Of a stretch of DNA of 64,000 nucleotides, positions 9,093-17,657 are shown in pieces (position 1 is the stretch's first letter; every line of letters starts with the position of its first letter). The notes under the pieces are model-generated. The model saw only the letters and a list, made by a program, of their open reading frames with translations. It did no database searches and was not told where the DNA came from. Made by a program: the position numbers and the translations under genes. Source of the stretch: CAVROT01 sp963722905 (GTDB lineage: Bacteria > Pseudomonadota > Alphaproteobacteria > Rhodobacterales > Rhodobacteraceae); the NCBI GenBank assembly GCA_963722905.1, contig CAVROT010000004.1, forward strand, positions 62,001-126,000, given 5' to 3'.

Positions 9093-10957
9093 CGCCCCGC
9101 CCGGGCCCGCCCGGCCCCACGACGGCGGCAAACGCCGGCGACCGCCCCCCCGCCGAACGGGAGGGCGGCGGCGCACGAAACGTCGGCGGGCCCGGTCCGT
9201 CGGCGAGCGACGGGAACTCGGCAACGGAAGTCGCCGACGAGGCGTCGATTGCTCACGCATCGGCCCCGCCCGCATCCTCAGCGCCCCGGTCGGCGGCGTA
9301 CGGACCCGCAGCCTACGCACAGGCGGACGGCGCCGCGCCGGCCAGGCCACCGGCCAAAGCGCCGGCCAAAGCGCCAGGACGGCTGATGCGCGGTATCCTC
9401 ACGGTCGGGATCTGGACGCTGGCCAGCAGGGTATTGGGGTTCGCGCGCGAGATCCTCATCGCCAACTACCTGGGTGCCGGCGTGGCGGCGCAGGCGTTCT
9501 ACGTGGCCTTCTCGCTGCCCAACATGTTCCGGCGCTTCTTTGCGGAAGGCGCCTTCAACATGGCCTTCATCCCCATGTTCGCCAAGAAGCTCGAAGGCGG
9601 CGACGATCCGCACGGCTTCGCCCGCGACGCACTGACGGCAATGCTTTTGGTGCTGAGCGCGCTGACCGTACTGGGGATCGTCGCGATGCCGCTGTTGGTC
9701 ACGGCCATGGCGGCGGGATTCCGCGGCGACGAACGCTTCGACCTGGCCGTCGAATACGGGCGGATCGCGTTTCCCTACATATTCTTCATCGCGCTGGCGG
9801 CCCTCGCGTCGGGCGTGCTGAACGCGACGGGCCGCTTCGTCGCGGCGGCCGCGGCGCCGGTGCTGCTGAACGTCGTCTTCATCGCCGCGATGGGCATCGG
9901 CGCGGTCACCGGCCGCCCCCTGTCGGACGCCATGGGCGCCGGGATCGAACAGGCGCTGGGCCTGCGCGTCGGCGACGCCCTGGCGGCCTCGGTCCCCATC
10001 GCGGGGGCGGCGCAGCTGGCAATGGTCTGGTGGGCCGCGTCGCGCGCGGGGTTCCGGCTGGTGCCGCGGCGGCCGCGACTGACGTCCGACCTGCGCCGCC
10101 TGGCGATCATCGCGGCGCCCGCGGCGCTGGCCGGCGGCGTGGTGCAGATCAACCTGCTGGTGGGCCGTCAGGTTGCGTCGTGGTTCGACGGCGCGGTCGC
10201 GTGGCTCACCTACGCCGACCGTCTCTACCAGCTTCCCCTTGGCGTCGTCGGGATCGCCATCGGCGTGGTCCTGCTGCCCGACCTCGCCCGCCGCCTGCGC
10301 GGCGGCGACACGGCAGGCGGGCGCGACGCAGTAAATCGCGCGGCCGAGTTCGCGCTGGTGCTGACCGTGCCATCCGCCGTCGCTTTCGCGGTGGTGCCGG
10401 TCCCGATGGTGTCGGTCCTGTTCGAACGGGGGGCTTTTGACGCCGTCGATGCTGCCGCGACCTCCGCCGCGCTGGCGGTCTACGCGCTGGGCCTGCCCGC
10501 CTTCGTGTTGCAGAAGGTTCTTCAGCCGCTCTACTTCGCGCGCGAGGACACGCGGCGGCCCTTCAATTACGCCGTCGCCTCGATGATCGTGAACGCGGTC
10601 CTCGCCATCGGGCTGGTGCCGTGGATCGGCTGGCTGGCCGCCGCCATCGGCACGACCGGCGCCGCCTGGGCGATGGTCTGGCTGCTGATGCGCGGCGCTC
10701 GCGGCATGGGCGATGCGGCGCGCCCGGACGACCGGCTGCGACGGCGGGTGCCGCGCATCGTCCTGGCCGCGGCAGTCATGGGCGCGGTGCTGTGGCTGGT
10801 CGCATGGGCGATGGCACCGGCCCTTGCCCTACCCGGCTGGCGCTTCGCCGCGCTGGGCGGGCTGATCGCCATGGGTGCCGTGGCCTATGCGGCGGCGGGC
10901 CATTTCCTTCGCGCCTTCGCCATGGGCGAGATCGTCGCGGCAATCCGGCGCCGCTGA
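9089..10957 (+). CDS. murJ: Lipid II flippase MurJ
   Basis: 622 residues if read from the ATG that overlaps the glnD stop (ATGA). The conserved MurJ/MviN family begins at LMRGILTVGIWTLASRVLGF, with an internal ATG at 9386 that gives a 523-residue protein of normal size. The extra 99 residues are Pro/Ala/Gly-rich and without structure that I recognise, so the true start is uncertain. The core has some 14 membrane segments and the SLPNMFRRFFAEGAFNMAF motif. It moves lipid-linked peptidoglycan precursor across the inner membrane. Its operon with an LpoA-like activator places two peptidoglycan genes around glnD. Confidence 0.92.
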   Translation: MTPRPGPPGPTTAANAGDRPPAEREGGGARNVGGPGPSASDGNSATEVADEASIAHASAPPASSAPRSAAYGPAAYAQADGAAPARPPAKAPAKAPGRLMRGILTVGIWTLASRVLGFAREILIANYLGAGVAAQAFYVAFSLPNMFRRFFAEGAFNMAFIPMFAKKLEGGDDPHGFARDALTAMLLVLSALTVLGIVAMPLLVTAMAAGFRGDERFDLAVEYGRIAFPYIFFIALAALASGVLNATGRFVAAAAAPVLLNVVFIAAMGIGAVTGRPLSDAMGAGIEQALGLRVGDALAASVPIAGAAQLAMVWWAASRAGFRLVPRRPRLTSDLRRLAIIAAPAALAGGVVQINLLVGRQVASWFDGAVAWLTYADRLYQLPLGVVGIAIGVVLLPDLARRLRGGDTAGGRDAVNRAAEFALVLTVPSAVAFAVVPVPMVSVLFERGAFDAVDAAATSAALAVYALGLPAFVLQKVLQPLYFAREDTRRPFNYAVASMIVNAVLAIGLVPWIGWLAAAIGTTGAAWAMVWLLMRGARGMGDAARPDDRLRRRVPRIVLAAAVMGAVLWLVAWAMAPALALPGWRFAALGGLIAMGAVAYAAAGHFLRAFAMGEIVAAIRRR

Positions 10958-10964
10958 GTCGCCC

Positions 10965-11654
10965 TCAGCGCTGCCGCATCCGGTCCCTCAGCCGCCGCCA
11001 GCCGCCAGGCCCCGCAATGAGGCTCAGCGCGAAGCCGGTGGCGAACCCTGCAAGGTCCGCGACCCATGTGGCGTCGCCGCCGAAAAGCAGCGCGAAGACC
11101 AGCTGTATCCCCATCAGCAGCGCGATGAGCGAGAACGCCCGCCCCCGCGCCTGACCCAATGCGCCAAGCCCGGTCCAGAGGATGAAGCTGTAGGCGCCGA
11201 TCAGCCCGTAGACTGCCGGATAGCCGCCGATCAGCGGCGCCCCCGCCGGCACGGCAAGTCCGTAGACCACCGCACCGCCCACCGCCGCGCCGAGGAACAC
11301 CGCCAGCAGCGCCGGCGCGGAGAAGACCTCGCCCACCATCTTGCCGAGCGCCAGCAGGAGCACGACGACGAAAAGGACATGCGCGAAGCCCAGGTGAACG
11401 AAGGCGTAGCCCACCAGCCGCAGAGTGTCGGGCACCGTCCAGAGGCCGCTGTCCAGCAGCGCCGAGAACCGTTCGGGGATGAAGGCATAGCGATTGAGCG
11501 CGTCCAGCCGCCAGCCCACGCCCTGCGGACCGCCTGCAAGGCCGCGCGCGCCGGCCTCGAACACCAGCTCCACCCCCACGATGGCCAATGCCAGCGCCCA
11601 GACGACCGGCGGCAGAGGGTTGAACGGGGCGGCGTTGCGGTCGTCGTCGTACAT
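10965..11654 (-). CDS. Rhomboid-family membrane protein lacking the catalytic residues
   Basis: 229 residues with about six hydrophobic segments and rhomboid topology. The FVHLGFAH segment (His87, His92) matches the rhomboid H-x4-H region, but the expected Asn after it is absent. Where active rhomboids have GASG, this protein has GGYP (143-146), with Tyr145 at the serine position. The later catalytic histidine position (typically AHLGGF) reads ADLAGF with Asp200. It is therefore probably an inactive pseudorhomboid. I chose the ATG at 11654 because GAGG lies 9 nt upstream; an in-frame ATG at 11669 would add five residues. It converges on murJ with 7 bp between stops. Confidence 0.85.
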   Translation of the reverse strand: MYDDDRNAAPFNPLPPVVWALALAIVGVELVFEAGARGLAGGPQGVGWRLDALNRYAFIPERFSALLDSGLWTVPDTLRLVGYAFVHLGFAHVLFVVVLLLALGKMVGEVFSAPALLAVFLGAAVGGAVVYGLAVPAGAPLIGGYPAVYGLIGAYSFILWTGLGALGQARGRAFSLIALLMGIQLVFALLFGGDATWVADLAGFATGFALSLIAGPGGWRRLRDRMRQR

Positions 11655-11867
11655 ATCGGGGAACCTCATGGAGTACCGCCGCGTCGCCGGGGCGAGGGAT
11701 GCACCGCTTCCGGGCGCCGGTCGCGGACCGCATGTTCCGCACAGGTGACATTGTTTCCGGCAGAGATCGGTGATGGCACAGGCGCCAAGCCAGCCGGCCG
11801 TTCCTTGACCCCGGCGCAGCCCCTCGCTACCCCTCACCGGCCGCGATTGCCAGATGGATGACGCCCC

Positions 11868-12887
11868 ATGACTGCCAGCTTCGCCCCGCGCGTGTTCTCC
11901 GGGATCCAGCCGTCGGGCGGACTGACGCTGGGCAACTACCTGGGCGCCATGAAGCAGTTCGTGCGGATGCAGGACGCCGGCACGCACGACTGCATCTTCT
12001 GCATCGTCGATCTGCACGCCATCAGCGTCTGGCAGGACCCCGCGAAGCTGCGCCACAACACGCGCGAGCTGGCCGCGTTCTTCATCGCCGCCGGGATCGA
12101 CCCCGACCGCGCGATCCTCTTCAACCAGTCCGCCGTGCCCGAGCATGCGCAACTGGCCTGGATCTTCGATTGCGTGGCGCGCATGGGCTGGATGGGCCGC
12201 ATGACCCAGTGGAAGGACAAGGCCGGCAAGAACGCCGAGGCCGCATCGCTGGGCCTGTTCGCCTACCCCGCCCTCATGGCCGCCGACATCCTGGTCTATC
12301 ACGCGACCCACGTGCCGGTGGGCGACGACCAGAAACAGCACCTGGAACTCACGCGCGACATCGCCGCCAAGTTCAACCACGACTACGGGCAGGACTTCTT
12401 TCCCATCGTCGAGCCGGTGATCGGCGGCCCCGCGACGCGGGTGATGTCCCTGCGCGATGGGTCCAAGAAGATGTCCAAATCCGACCCCTCGGACGCCAGC
12501 CGCATCAACATGGGCGACGATGCCGATACCATCGCGAAGAAGCTGCGCAAGGCCAGGACCGACCCCGAGCCGCTGCCGCAGACCGCGGAGGGCCTCAAGG
12601 ACCGTCCCGAGGCGCGCAACCTCGTCGACATCTACGCCGCCCTGTCGGACGTCACCGTCGATGAGGCGATGCGCGACGTGGGCGGCCGGCAGTTCGCCGC
12701 GTTCAAGCCGATGCTGGTGGACCTCGCCGTCGAGAAGCTGAGCCCCATCGGCGCCGAGATGACGCGCCTTGTGGCCGACACGGACCATATCGACGCCGTT
12801 CTGGCCCGCGGCGCCGAAGGGGCGCGCCGCACCGCCGGGCCGATCCTGCGCCGCACCTACGAGATCGTCGGCATGGTCGGCGCATGA
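11868..12887 (+). CDS. trpS: Tryptophanyl-tRNA synthetase
   Basis: 339 residues, a class I aminoacyl-tRNA synthetase that charges tRNA-Trp. The N-terminal signature FSGIQPSGGLTLGNYLGA carries the HIGH-equivalent TLGN, and KKMSKSD near residues 199-205 is the KMSKS loop. The ATG at 11868 begins MTASFAPRVFSG, as expected for the family. The stop codon overlaps the start of the downstream DUF302 gene by 4 bp, so the pair is likely co-transcribed. Confidence 0.97.
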   Translation: MTASFAPRVFSGIQPSGGLTLGNYLGAMKQFVRMQDAGTHDCIFCIVDLHAISVWQDPAKLRHNTRELAAFFIAAGIDPDRAILFNQSAVPEHAQLAWIFDCVARMGWMGRMTQWKDKAGKNAEAASLGLFAYPALMAADILVYHATHVPVGDDQKQHLELTRDIAAKFNHDYGQDFFPIVEPVIGGPATRVMSLRDGSKKMSKSDPSDASRINMGDDADTIAKKLRKARTDPEPLPQTAEGLKDRPEARNLVDIYAALSDVTVDEAMRDVGGRQFAAFKPMLVDLAVEKLSPIGAEMTRLVADTDHIDAVLARGAEGARRTAGPILRRTYEIVGMVGA

Positions 12888-13450
12888 CCCTGCCGGAATC
12901 CGGGGCATCGGGCGGACCGGCCGCACCGCGCGGCCGGACGGATCGGCCTGTCTGCGTCCGCGCCGACGGGGCCGGGCCGGGCGTGACACTCGCGGCGCTC
13001 CTGGCTCTTGCGTGGCCGGCGGCCGCCCCGGCGCAGGAGATCGCGCCGCGCGACGGGTGGGAGACCGCTTCGACCGAGAAATCCTTCGACACGCTGCTGG
13101 CCGACCTGCGCGACGCTGTGGCGGCCAACGGAATGGGCGTGGTGACGCAGGCCGGCCCGACGGAGACGGCGGCGGCGCGGGGCATCAGGGTCCCCGGCAA
13201 TCGCGTCGTCGGTGTCTTCAACAATGATTTCGCAGTGCGCCTGCTGGATCTGTCGGTGCCGGCAATGATCGAGGCGCCGATCCGGTTCTACGTGACCGAG
13301 GACCCGGACGGCACCGCGACGCTGTCCTACAAGACGCCCGGCTTCGTCCTCGCGCCCTATCTGGCCGACGCACCGGGAATCGCGCCCATCGCGGACGAGC
13401 TCGATGCCCGCTTCGCCGCCATCGCACGGGCCGCGACGTCGAAGGACTGA
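12884..13450 (+). CDS. DUF302 domain protein with export signal
   Basis: 188 residues. A hydrophobic stretch LAALLALAWPAAAPAQ at about residues 35-50 looks like a signal peptide preceded by an unusually long arginine-rich n-region; a GTG at 12983 would give a short signal-peptide start instead. The mature part has the DUF302 pattern (STEKSFDTLLADLRDAVAANGMG, VVGVFNNDFAVRLL, then APIRFYV and PYLADAPGI). DUF302 proteins are small and of unsettled function, found in periplasmic or metal/redox contexts. Start overlaps the trpS stop by 4 bp. Confidence 0.8.
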   Translation: MTLPESGASGGPAAPRGRTDRPVCVRADGAGPGVTLAALLALAWPAAAPAQEIAPRDGWETASTEKSFDTLLADLRDAVAANGMGVVTQAGPTETAAARGIRVPGNRVVGVFNNDFAVRLLDLSVPAMIEAPIRFYVTEDPDGTATLSYKTPGFVLAPYLADAPGIAPIADELDARFAAIARAATSKD

Positions 13451-13686
13451 TCGGTGCCGGCCGGCGGAGGGATATGACCACGGGACGCACCGGCGGTGGA
13501 CCCTCGGGCAGAAGCGATCGCGCACGCCATCCACCCCGCAATCCGCAACCGGATTGGGCGGACAGACTTCGGACCACGCATCACGCCCACATCGCGCCGC
13601 GTCACTTCAACGGGAGACGGCGCTTGCGCCGGGTGACGCGGCCGGCTGGCGAGACCTACCGTCAGCCCGTGTGGAACACAGGAGAC

Positions 13687-14223
13687 ATGCACCAGATGAT
13701 CGTACCGCCCGGATACCTCGCTCTAGCCTTCGCCGTTGGCATCGCTGCCGGAACGGCCCACGCCGGCGACCAATACGTCGACCAAACCGGATTTGCCGCA
13801 TCGGGATATGACGTCGTGGCCTATCGCAGCCTCGAACAGGCGCCCGTCGGCGCGCCCCAGCCCGCGGGCATCGCCGGTAATGCCGGCATCACGGCGGACT
13901 GGAACGGCGCCACCTTCGCCTTCGCCAGCGAAGAGAACCGCGAGACGTTCCTCTCCGACCCCGAACACTACGCGCCGCAATACGACGGGCATTGCGCTTA
14001 CGGTGTGGCCAAGGGCGGCAAGGTGCCCGGTAACCCCAACCTGTGGCGCATCGTCGATGACAAGCTCTACCTGAACATCACGCGTACCGTTGTCGGCTTC
14101 TGGGAAGAGGACATTCCGGGCAACCTCCAGCTGAGCGAGGGCAACTGGACAGGTCTGGAACCGGCCGGAGCCTCGTCCAACCCAATTCCCCAGTTCACCT
14201 CCGAGGCACCCCTTGGCGGCTAG
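13687..14223 (+). CDS. Secreted YHS-domain protein
   Basis: 178 residues with an N-terminal signal peptide (hydrophobic run YLALAFAVGIAAGTAHA). The mature protein has the YHS pattern: GYDVVAYRSLEQ, FAFASEENRETFLSDPEHYAPQYDGHCAYGVAKG and NPNLWRIVDDKLYLN. YHS domains often sit in copper- or metal-related proteins; some metal-binding cysteines are reduced to one here. The ATG at 13687 is chosen because the signal peptide follows; an ATG nine bases later is equally possible. Its end overlaps the rhodanese start by 11 bp, implying coupled translation. Confidence 0.8.
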   Translation: MHQMIVPPGYLALAFAVGIAAGTAHAGDQYVDQTGFAASGYDVVAYRSLEQAPVGAPQPAGIAGNAGITADWNGATFAFASEENRETFLSDPEHYAPQYDGHCAYGVAKGGKVPGNPNLWRIVDDKLYLNITRTVVGFWEEDIPGNLQLSEGNWTGLEPAGASSNPIPQFTSEAPLGG

Positions 14224-14668
14224 GCTGACGCGGCGGCGCGCCCTGCTGGGGGGCGCCGCTGTCGTGGCAGGCGGCGGTGGACTGGCCTACGCGTTGCGCC
14301 CCCGCCCTGCGTTGGGCGAGGGCGACCTTACCGTCAGAGAAGCGTACAACGCGGCCGCCGCCGGCGACATCGTCCTCATCGACATCCGCCGTCCCGACGA
14401 ATGGGCGCGCACCGGCGTCGGCAAAGGCGCGGTCCCGCTGGATATGCGCGACGCGGACTTCCTCGACCGGGTCCATGCTCTGCTGGATGGTGATCGCAGC
14501 CGCCCCGTGGCCGTCATTTGCGCCGCAGGTGTGCGATCTCACCGCATGTCCGGGCGGATGGCGGACGCCGGGTTCTCGGCCGTCATCGACGTTCCCGAGG
14601 GGATGGAGGGGTCGTCCGCCGGGTCGGGTTGGGTCGCGGCGGGGCTGCCGGTCGTCCCGCCGCGGTGA
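14213..14668 (+). CDS. Rhodanese-domain protein with N-terminal export/anchor segment
   Basis: 151 residues. The N-terminus has three consecutive arginines followed by a hydrophobic run (RRRALLGGAAVVAGGGGLAYAL), which fits a Tat-type signal or an uncleaved anchor. The rhodanese fold follows (DIVLIDIRRPDEW), with an active-site loop CAAGVRS near residue 103 that supplies the persulfide-forming cysteine. The TTG start overlaps the YHS gene by 11 bp and has GAGG 6 nt upstream. A YHS protein and a rhodanese, both directed out of the cytoplasm, suggest a periplasmic sulfur or metal-handling pair; this is inference. Confidence 0.82.
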   Translation: MAARLTRRRALLGGAAVVAGGGGLAYALRPRPALGEGDLTVREAYNAAAAGDIVLIDIRRPDEWARTGVGKGAVPLDMRDADFLDRVHALLDGDRSRPVAVICAAGVRSHRMSGRMADAGFSAVIDVPEGMEGSSAGSGWVAAGLPVVPPR

Positions 14669-14877
14669 GGTCTCGGCGGCGCCCGACCGACCCGGAACAC
14701 GCCGGACGCCAGGACACCGAACGCGGCCGTCGCCGTACCGCATCCCGGTCCATGACAGGACCGCGCCGGACGCCGCGCCGGACCCCTGCTGGCCCGACGA
14801 TCCGCGACACCTGCGGAGCGAGGTTGACGACCGCGACCACTGGCGCAGGTTCCGCCACACCGGACAGGAGACCCGCC

Positions 14878-15726
14878 ATGAAGCCGATCCTCACAGCCGC
14901 CGCCCTGGCCGTGTCCATGGCCCATGCGACCGGCGCGGCCCGTGCCGGCTGCGGTCCGGACCCGGTGCCCTGCGCCGCCGACGGCGGCATCTATCATATC
15001 GAGTTGCCGGCGGACCCCGCCGAGGGCCAACCGGCCCTGATGTTCCTCCACGGCTTCGGTAGCAGTGGCGAGGGGACGCTGCGCAACCGCGGCATGGTCG
15101 ACGCGGCGCTGGAGCGTGGCTATGCCGTGATCGCGCCCAGCGGAACCGAGATGGAGGGCCGTGGCGGCCGGCGCTGGTCGTTCCACCCGGCCCGGCCGGC
15201 GGTGCGCGACGAGATCGCGTTCCTGACCGCCGTCCGGGACGATGCGGCCCGGCGTCACGGGATCGACGCGAAGCGGACGCTATTGGGAGGATTCTCGATC
15301 GGCGGCAGCATGGCAAGCTACCTCGCCTGCGCCCGGCCGGACACCTTTGCCGCCTACGCTCCGGTCGCGGGAGGTTTCTGGCGGCCGCACCCCGACGGCT
15401 GCGCAGGACCCGTGCGTTTGCTCCATACCCACGGATGGTCAGACGGAACCGTTCCGCTGGAGGGCCGGGTCCTGCGCGGGACCGACCTGGACGACCCGGC
15501 TGCTGTCGCACAGGGCGACATCTTCACCACCTTGGAAATCTGGCGAGACGTCAACGATTGCGCGGGCCTGCGCGCCGATGCGTTCGAGATCGAAGACCTG
15601 TACTGGCGCCGGGACTGGACGACCTGCAGCGCCGGCACGGCCCTGTCGTTCGCGTTGCATCCCGGCGGGCACGGTGTCCCGCCCTTCTGGATCACGCTCG
15701 CCCTCGACTGGTTCGAGGGTCTCTGA
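14878..15726 (+). CDS. Secreted alpha/beta-hydrolase, LpqC/PHB-depolymerase-like esterase
   Basis: 282 residues with a signal peptide (MKPILTAAALAVSMAHATGAARA). An oxyanion-type motif FLHGFGSSGEG is followed by the nucleophile elbow GGFSIGGS, an aspartate in HGWSDGTVPL and a histidine in HPGGHGVPP, giving a complete Ser-Asp-His triad. The family includes feruloyl esterases and poly(3-hydroxybutyrate) depolymerases; the substrate cannot be told from sequence. AGGAG lies 7 nt before the ATG. It stands alone and converges on opgH (20 bp apart). Confidence 0.85.
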   Translation: MKPILTAAALAVSMAHATGAARAGCGPDPVPCAADGGIYHIELPADPAEGQPALMFLHGFGSSGEGTLRNRGMVDAALERGYAVIAPSGTEMEGRGGRRWSFHPARPAVRDEIAFLTAVRDDAARRHGIDAKRTLLGGFSIGGSMASYLACARPDTFAAYAPVAGGFWRPHPDGCAGPVRLLHTHGWSDGTVPLEGRVLRGTDLDDPAAVAQGDIFTTLEIWRDVNDCAGLRADAFEIEDLYWRRDWTTCSAGTALSFALHPGGHGVPPFWITLALDWFEGL

Positions 15727-15746
15727 CCGGCCGCCGCAGACCGCGC

Positions 15747-17657
15747 CTATTCGGCGGCGACGGCGGTCTGGCGTTCGGGCGCAGGACGCGACAGCGCCTC
15801 GTGGAGGGCGCGCCGCGCGGCGTAGGCGCGGGTGACGATGGGCGGCTCGAACAGCGATTGCGGCGTTTCCAGGCGGAAGCCGCCGCGCGCCCAGCGGGAA
15901 AGGTCCAAGGAACCCAGGGCAGAGAGCGGCACCGAGAGCAGCAGGCTTGCCGCGATGGGCAGCAGCCACAGCGATACCAGCCCCAGGCCGAGACCCAGCG
16001 TCAGAAGCGCGCCGATGGCGGTCTCGAAGCCGTGAAACTTTATCAGCGTCCCGACCGGATAGCCCGCGGTGCTGCGGTTCTGCGGGGTCCAGCCCGACCC
16101 TTTCCCGAAGATTGCCATGGCGACGGCCATGGTCTGCTGCACCATCAGGATAGGCGCGTAGGCGACGGAGACGGCCAGCTCGAACCCGAACCCGGTCAGG
16201 AAGCGGGCGCGCCCGCCATAAATGCGCCGGCTGCGCGGCGTTGCGGCGATGATCGCCGCGCCCGCGACCTTGGGCGCCACCAGCATCGAATACATGAAGG
16301 CCAGGAACACCCAGCTGTCGATCTGGCTGATCTCGGGCCAGACGGGCGTCAGCGGATGGTCGGGGTCGAAATATCGGACGGCGATGTTGTCGCCGCCGTT
16401 GCCCAGCAGGGCCCAGATCACCAGCAGCGCGAACCACATCGGTGCCAGCAGGTAGCTGATCGCCCCATGCGCGAGGTGGTAGCGCGACACCGGATGGAAC
16501 CCCCGCGTCGCCAGCAGCCGCAGATGCTGGAGGTTGCCCCGGCACCAGCGCCGGTCGCGCAGGATGTAGTCCACCAGCGTCGCCGGCGTCTCTTCGTAGC
16601 TGCCGCCGATGCGCGGCAGGAACCGCACCGACCAGCCGGCGCGGCGCAGCAGGCCGGCCTCGACGAAATCGTGGCTGAGGATCAGCGTGCCGTCGGCACC
16701 CCCGCCCGCAAGGTGCGGCAAGCCCGCGGAAGCGGCAAATGCGCGGGTGCGGATGATGGCGTTGTGACCCCAATAGTTGCCCTCGCGCGCGGACCAGAGC
16801 GCCAGCCCCTCGGCCAGCAGGCCGCCATAGGCTGCGTTCGAGAATTGCTGCACCCGGGCGAACAGGGTTTCCGCCCCGATCAGGACGGGGCAGGACTGGA
16901 TGAGGCCGGCCTCGGGATCGGCAGCCAGCTCGCGGGCGAGGCGGCAGATGGCGTGACCGCTCATCAGGCTGTCGGCGTCGAGCACGAGCATCGCGTCGTG
17001 ATCGGCACCCCAGCGGGTGATCCAGTCGGCGATGTTGCCGACCTTGCGGTCGGTATTGTGCACGCGGCGACGGTAGTGAACCCGCAGTCCGTGGGGCGCC
17101 GTGTCGCGCAGCATCTCGTAGGCGCGCCGTTCCTGCGCGGCCACATGCGGATCGCGGGTGTCCGACAGGATGAAAAGGGTGAACCGGCCGCGCCCGCCGT
17201 GACGCGCCAGATCCTCCAGCATCGCGGCGGCGTTACCGAAGACGTCAGACGGCACTTCTTCGTAGATCGGCACGAGTAGCGCGGTGCGGATGGGTTCCGC
17301 CGGCCGTCCGGGCCGCGCGCGCCGCCGCAGGTAAAGGCCCGCAAGCGCCGCCGTCACGGTGCTGACCGACAGGGTAACCCAGACGAACGTGGCACCGACG
17401 AGGATCAGAAGCACCCACTCAAGGGCCGTCATCCCGCCCTCGGCCAGCCAGCGCTGCATGCCGCCCACCAGCAGGAATGTCGACGCAAGGGCCGGCGCGA
17501 ACACCAGGGCCCGCCACGTCCAGAGGCGCAGGTCGGGCTGCGGATCGCGGCGCGGACCGACGGTGGCGCCAAAGTCCTGAACCAGCATCTCCAGCGGCGC
17601 CTCCGGTGGCATGCCGGCGTCCGCGTCGGGGCTGCCTGGCCTGCGGCGGGTCGTCAT
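15747..17657 (-). CDS. opgH: Glucan biosynthesis glucosyltransferase OpgH
   Basis: 636 residues. A membrane family-2 glycosyltransferase that polymerises the glucose backbone of osmoregulated periplasmic glucans from UDP-glucose. N-terminal membrane segments (about residues 45-120) precede the catalytic domain with RTALLVPIYEE, a DAD at LVLDADSLMSG and the RDRRWCRGNLQH segment of the Q/RxxRW type; several membrane helices follow. It is shorter than E. coli OpgH (847), as in Rhodobacter relatives. The start at 17657 overlaps the opgG stop by 4 bp; another ATG 9 bp upstream is possible. Last gene of opgC-opgG-opgH. Confidence 0.94.
   Translation of the reverse strand: MTTRRRPGSPDADAGMPPEAPLEMLVQDFGATVGPRRDPQPDLRLWTWRALVFAPALASTFLLVGGMQRWLAEGGMTALEWVLLILVGATFVWVTLSVSTVTAALAGLYLRRRARPGRPAEPIRTALLVPIYEEVPSDVFGNAAAMLEDLARHGGRGRFTLFILSDTRDPHVAAQERRAYEMLRDTAPHGLRVHYRRRVHNTDRKVGNIADWITRWGADHDAMLVLDADSLMSGHAICRLARELAADPEAGLIQSCPVLIGAETLFARVQQFSNAAYGGLLAEGLALWSAREGNYWGHNAIIRTRAFAASAGLPHLAGGGADGTLILSHDFVEAGLLRRAGWSVRFLPRIGGSYEETPATLVDYILRDRRWCRGNLQHLRLLATRGFHPVSRYHLAHGAISYLLAPMWFALLVIWALLGNGGDNIAVRYFDPDHPLTPVWPEISQIDSWVFLAFMYSMLVAPKVAGAAIIAATPRSRRIYGGRARFLTGFGFELAVSVAYAPILMVQQTMAVAMAIFGKGSGWTPQNRSTAGYPVGTLIKFHGFETAIGALLTLGLGLGLVSLWLLPIAASLLLSVPLSALGSLDLSRWARGGFRLETPQSLFEPPIVTRAYAARRALHEALSRPAPERQTAVAAE

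Noticed and set aside
10965..12989. A 674-codon minus-strand frame over trpS leading into the rhomboid gene.
   Set aside because: Only the last 229 codons match a protein family. The upstream part is antisense to trpS.
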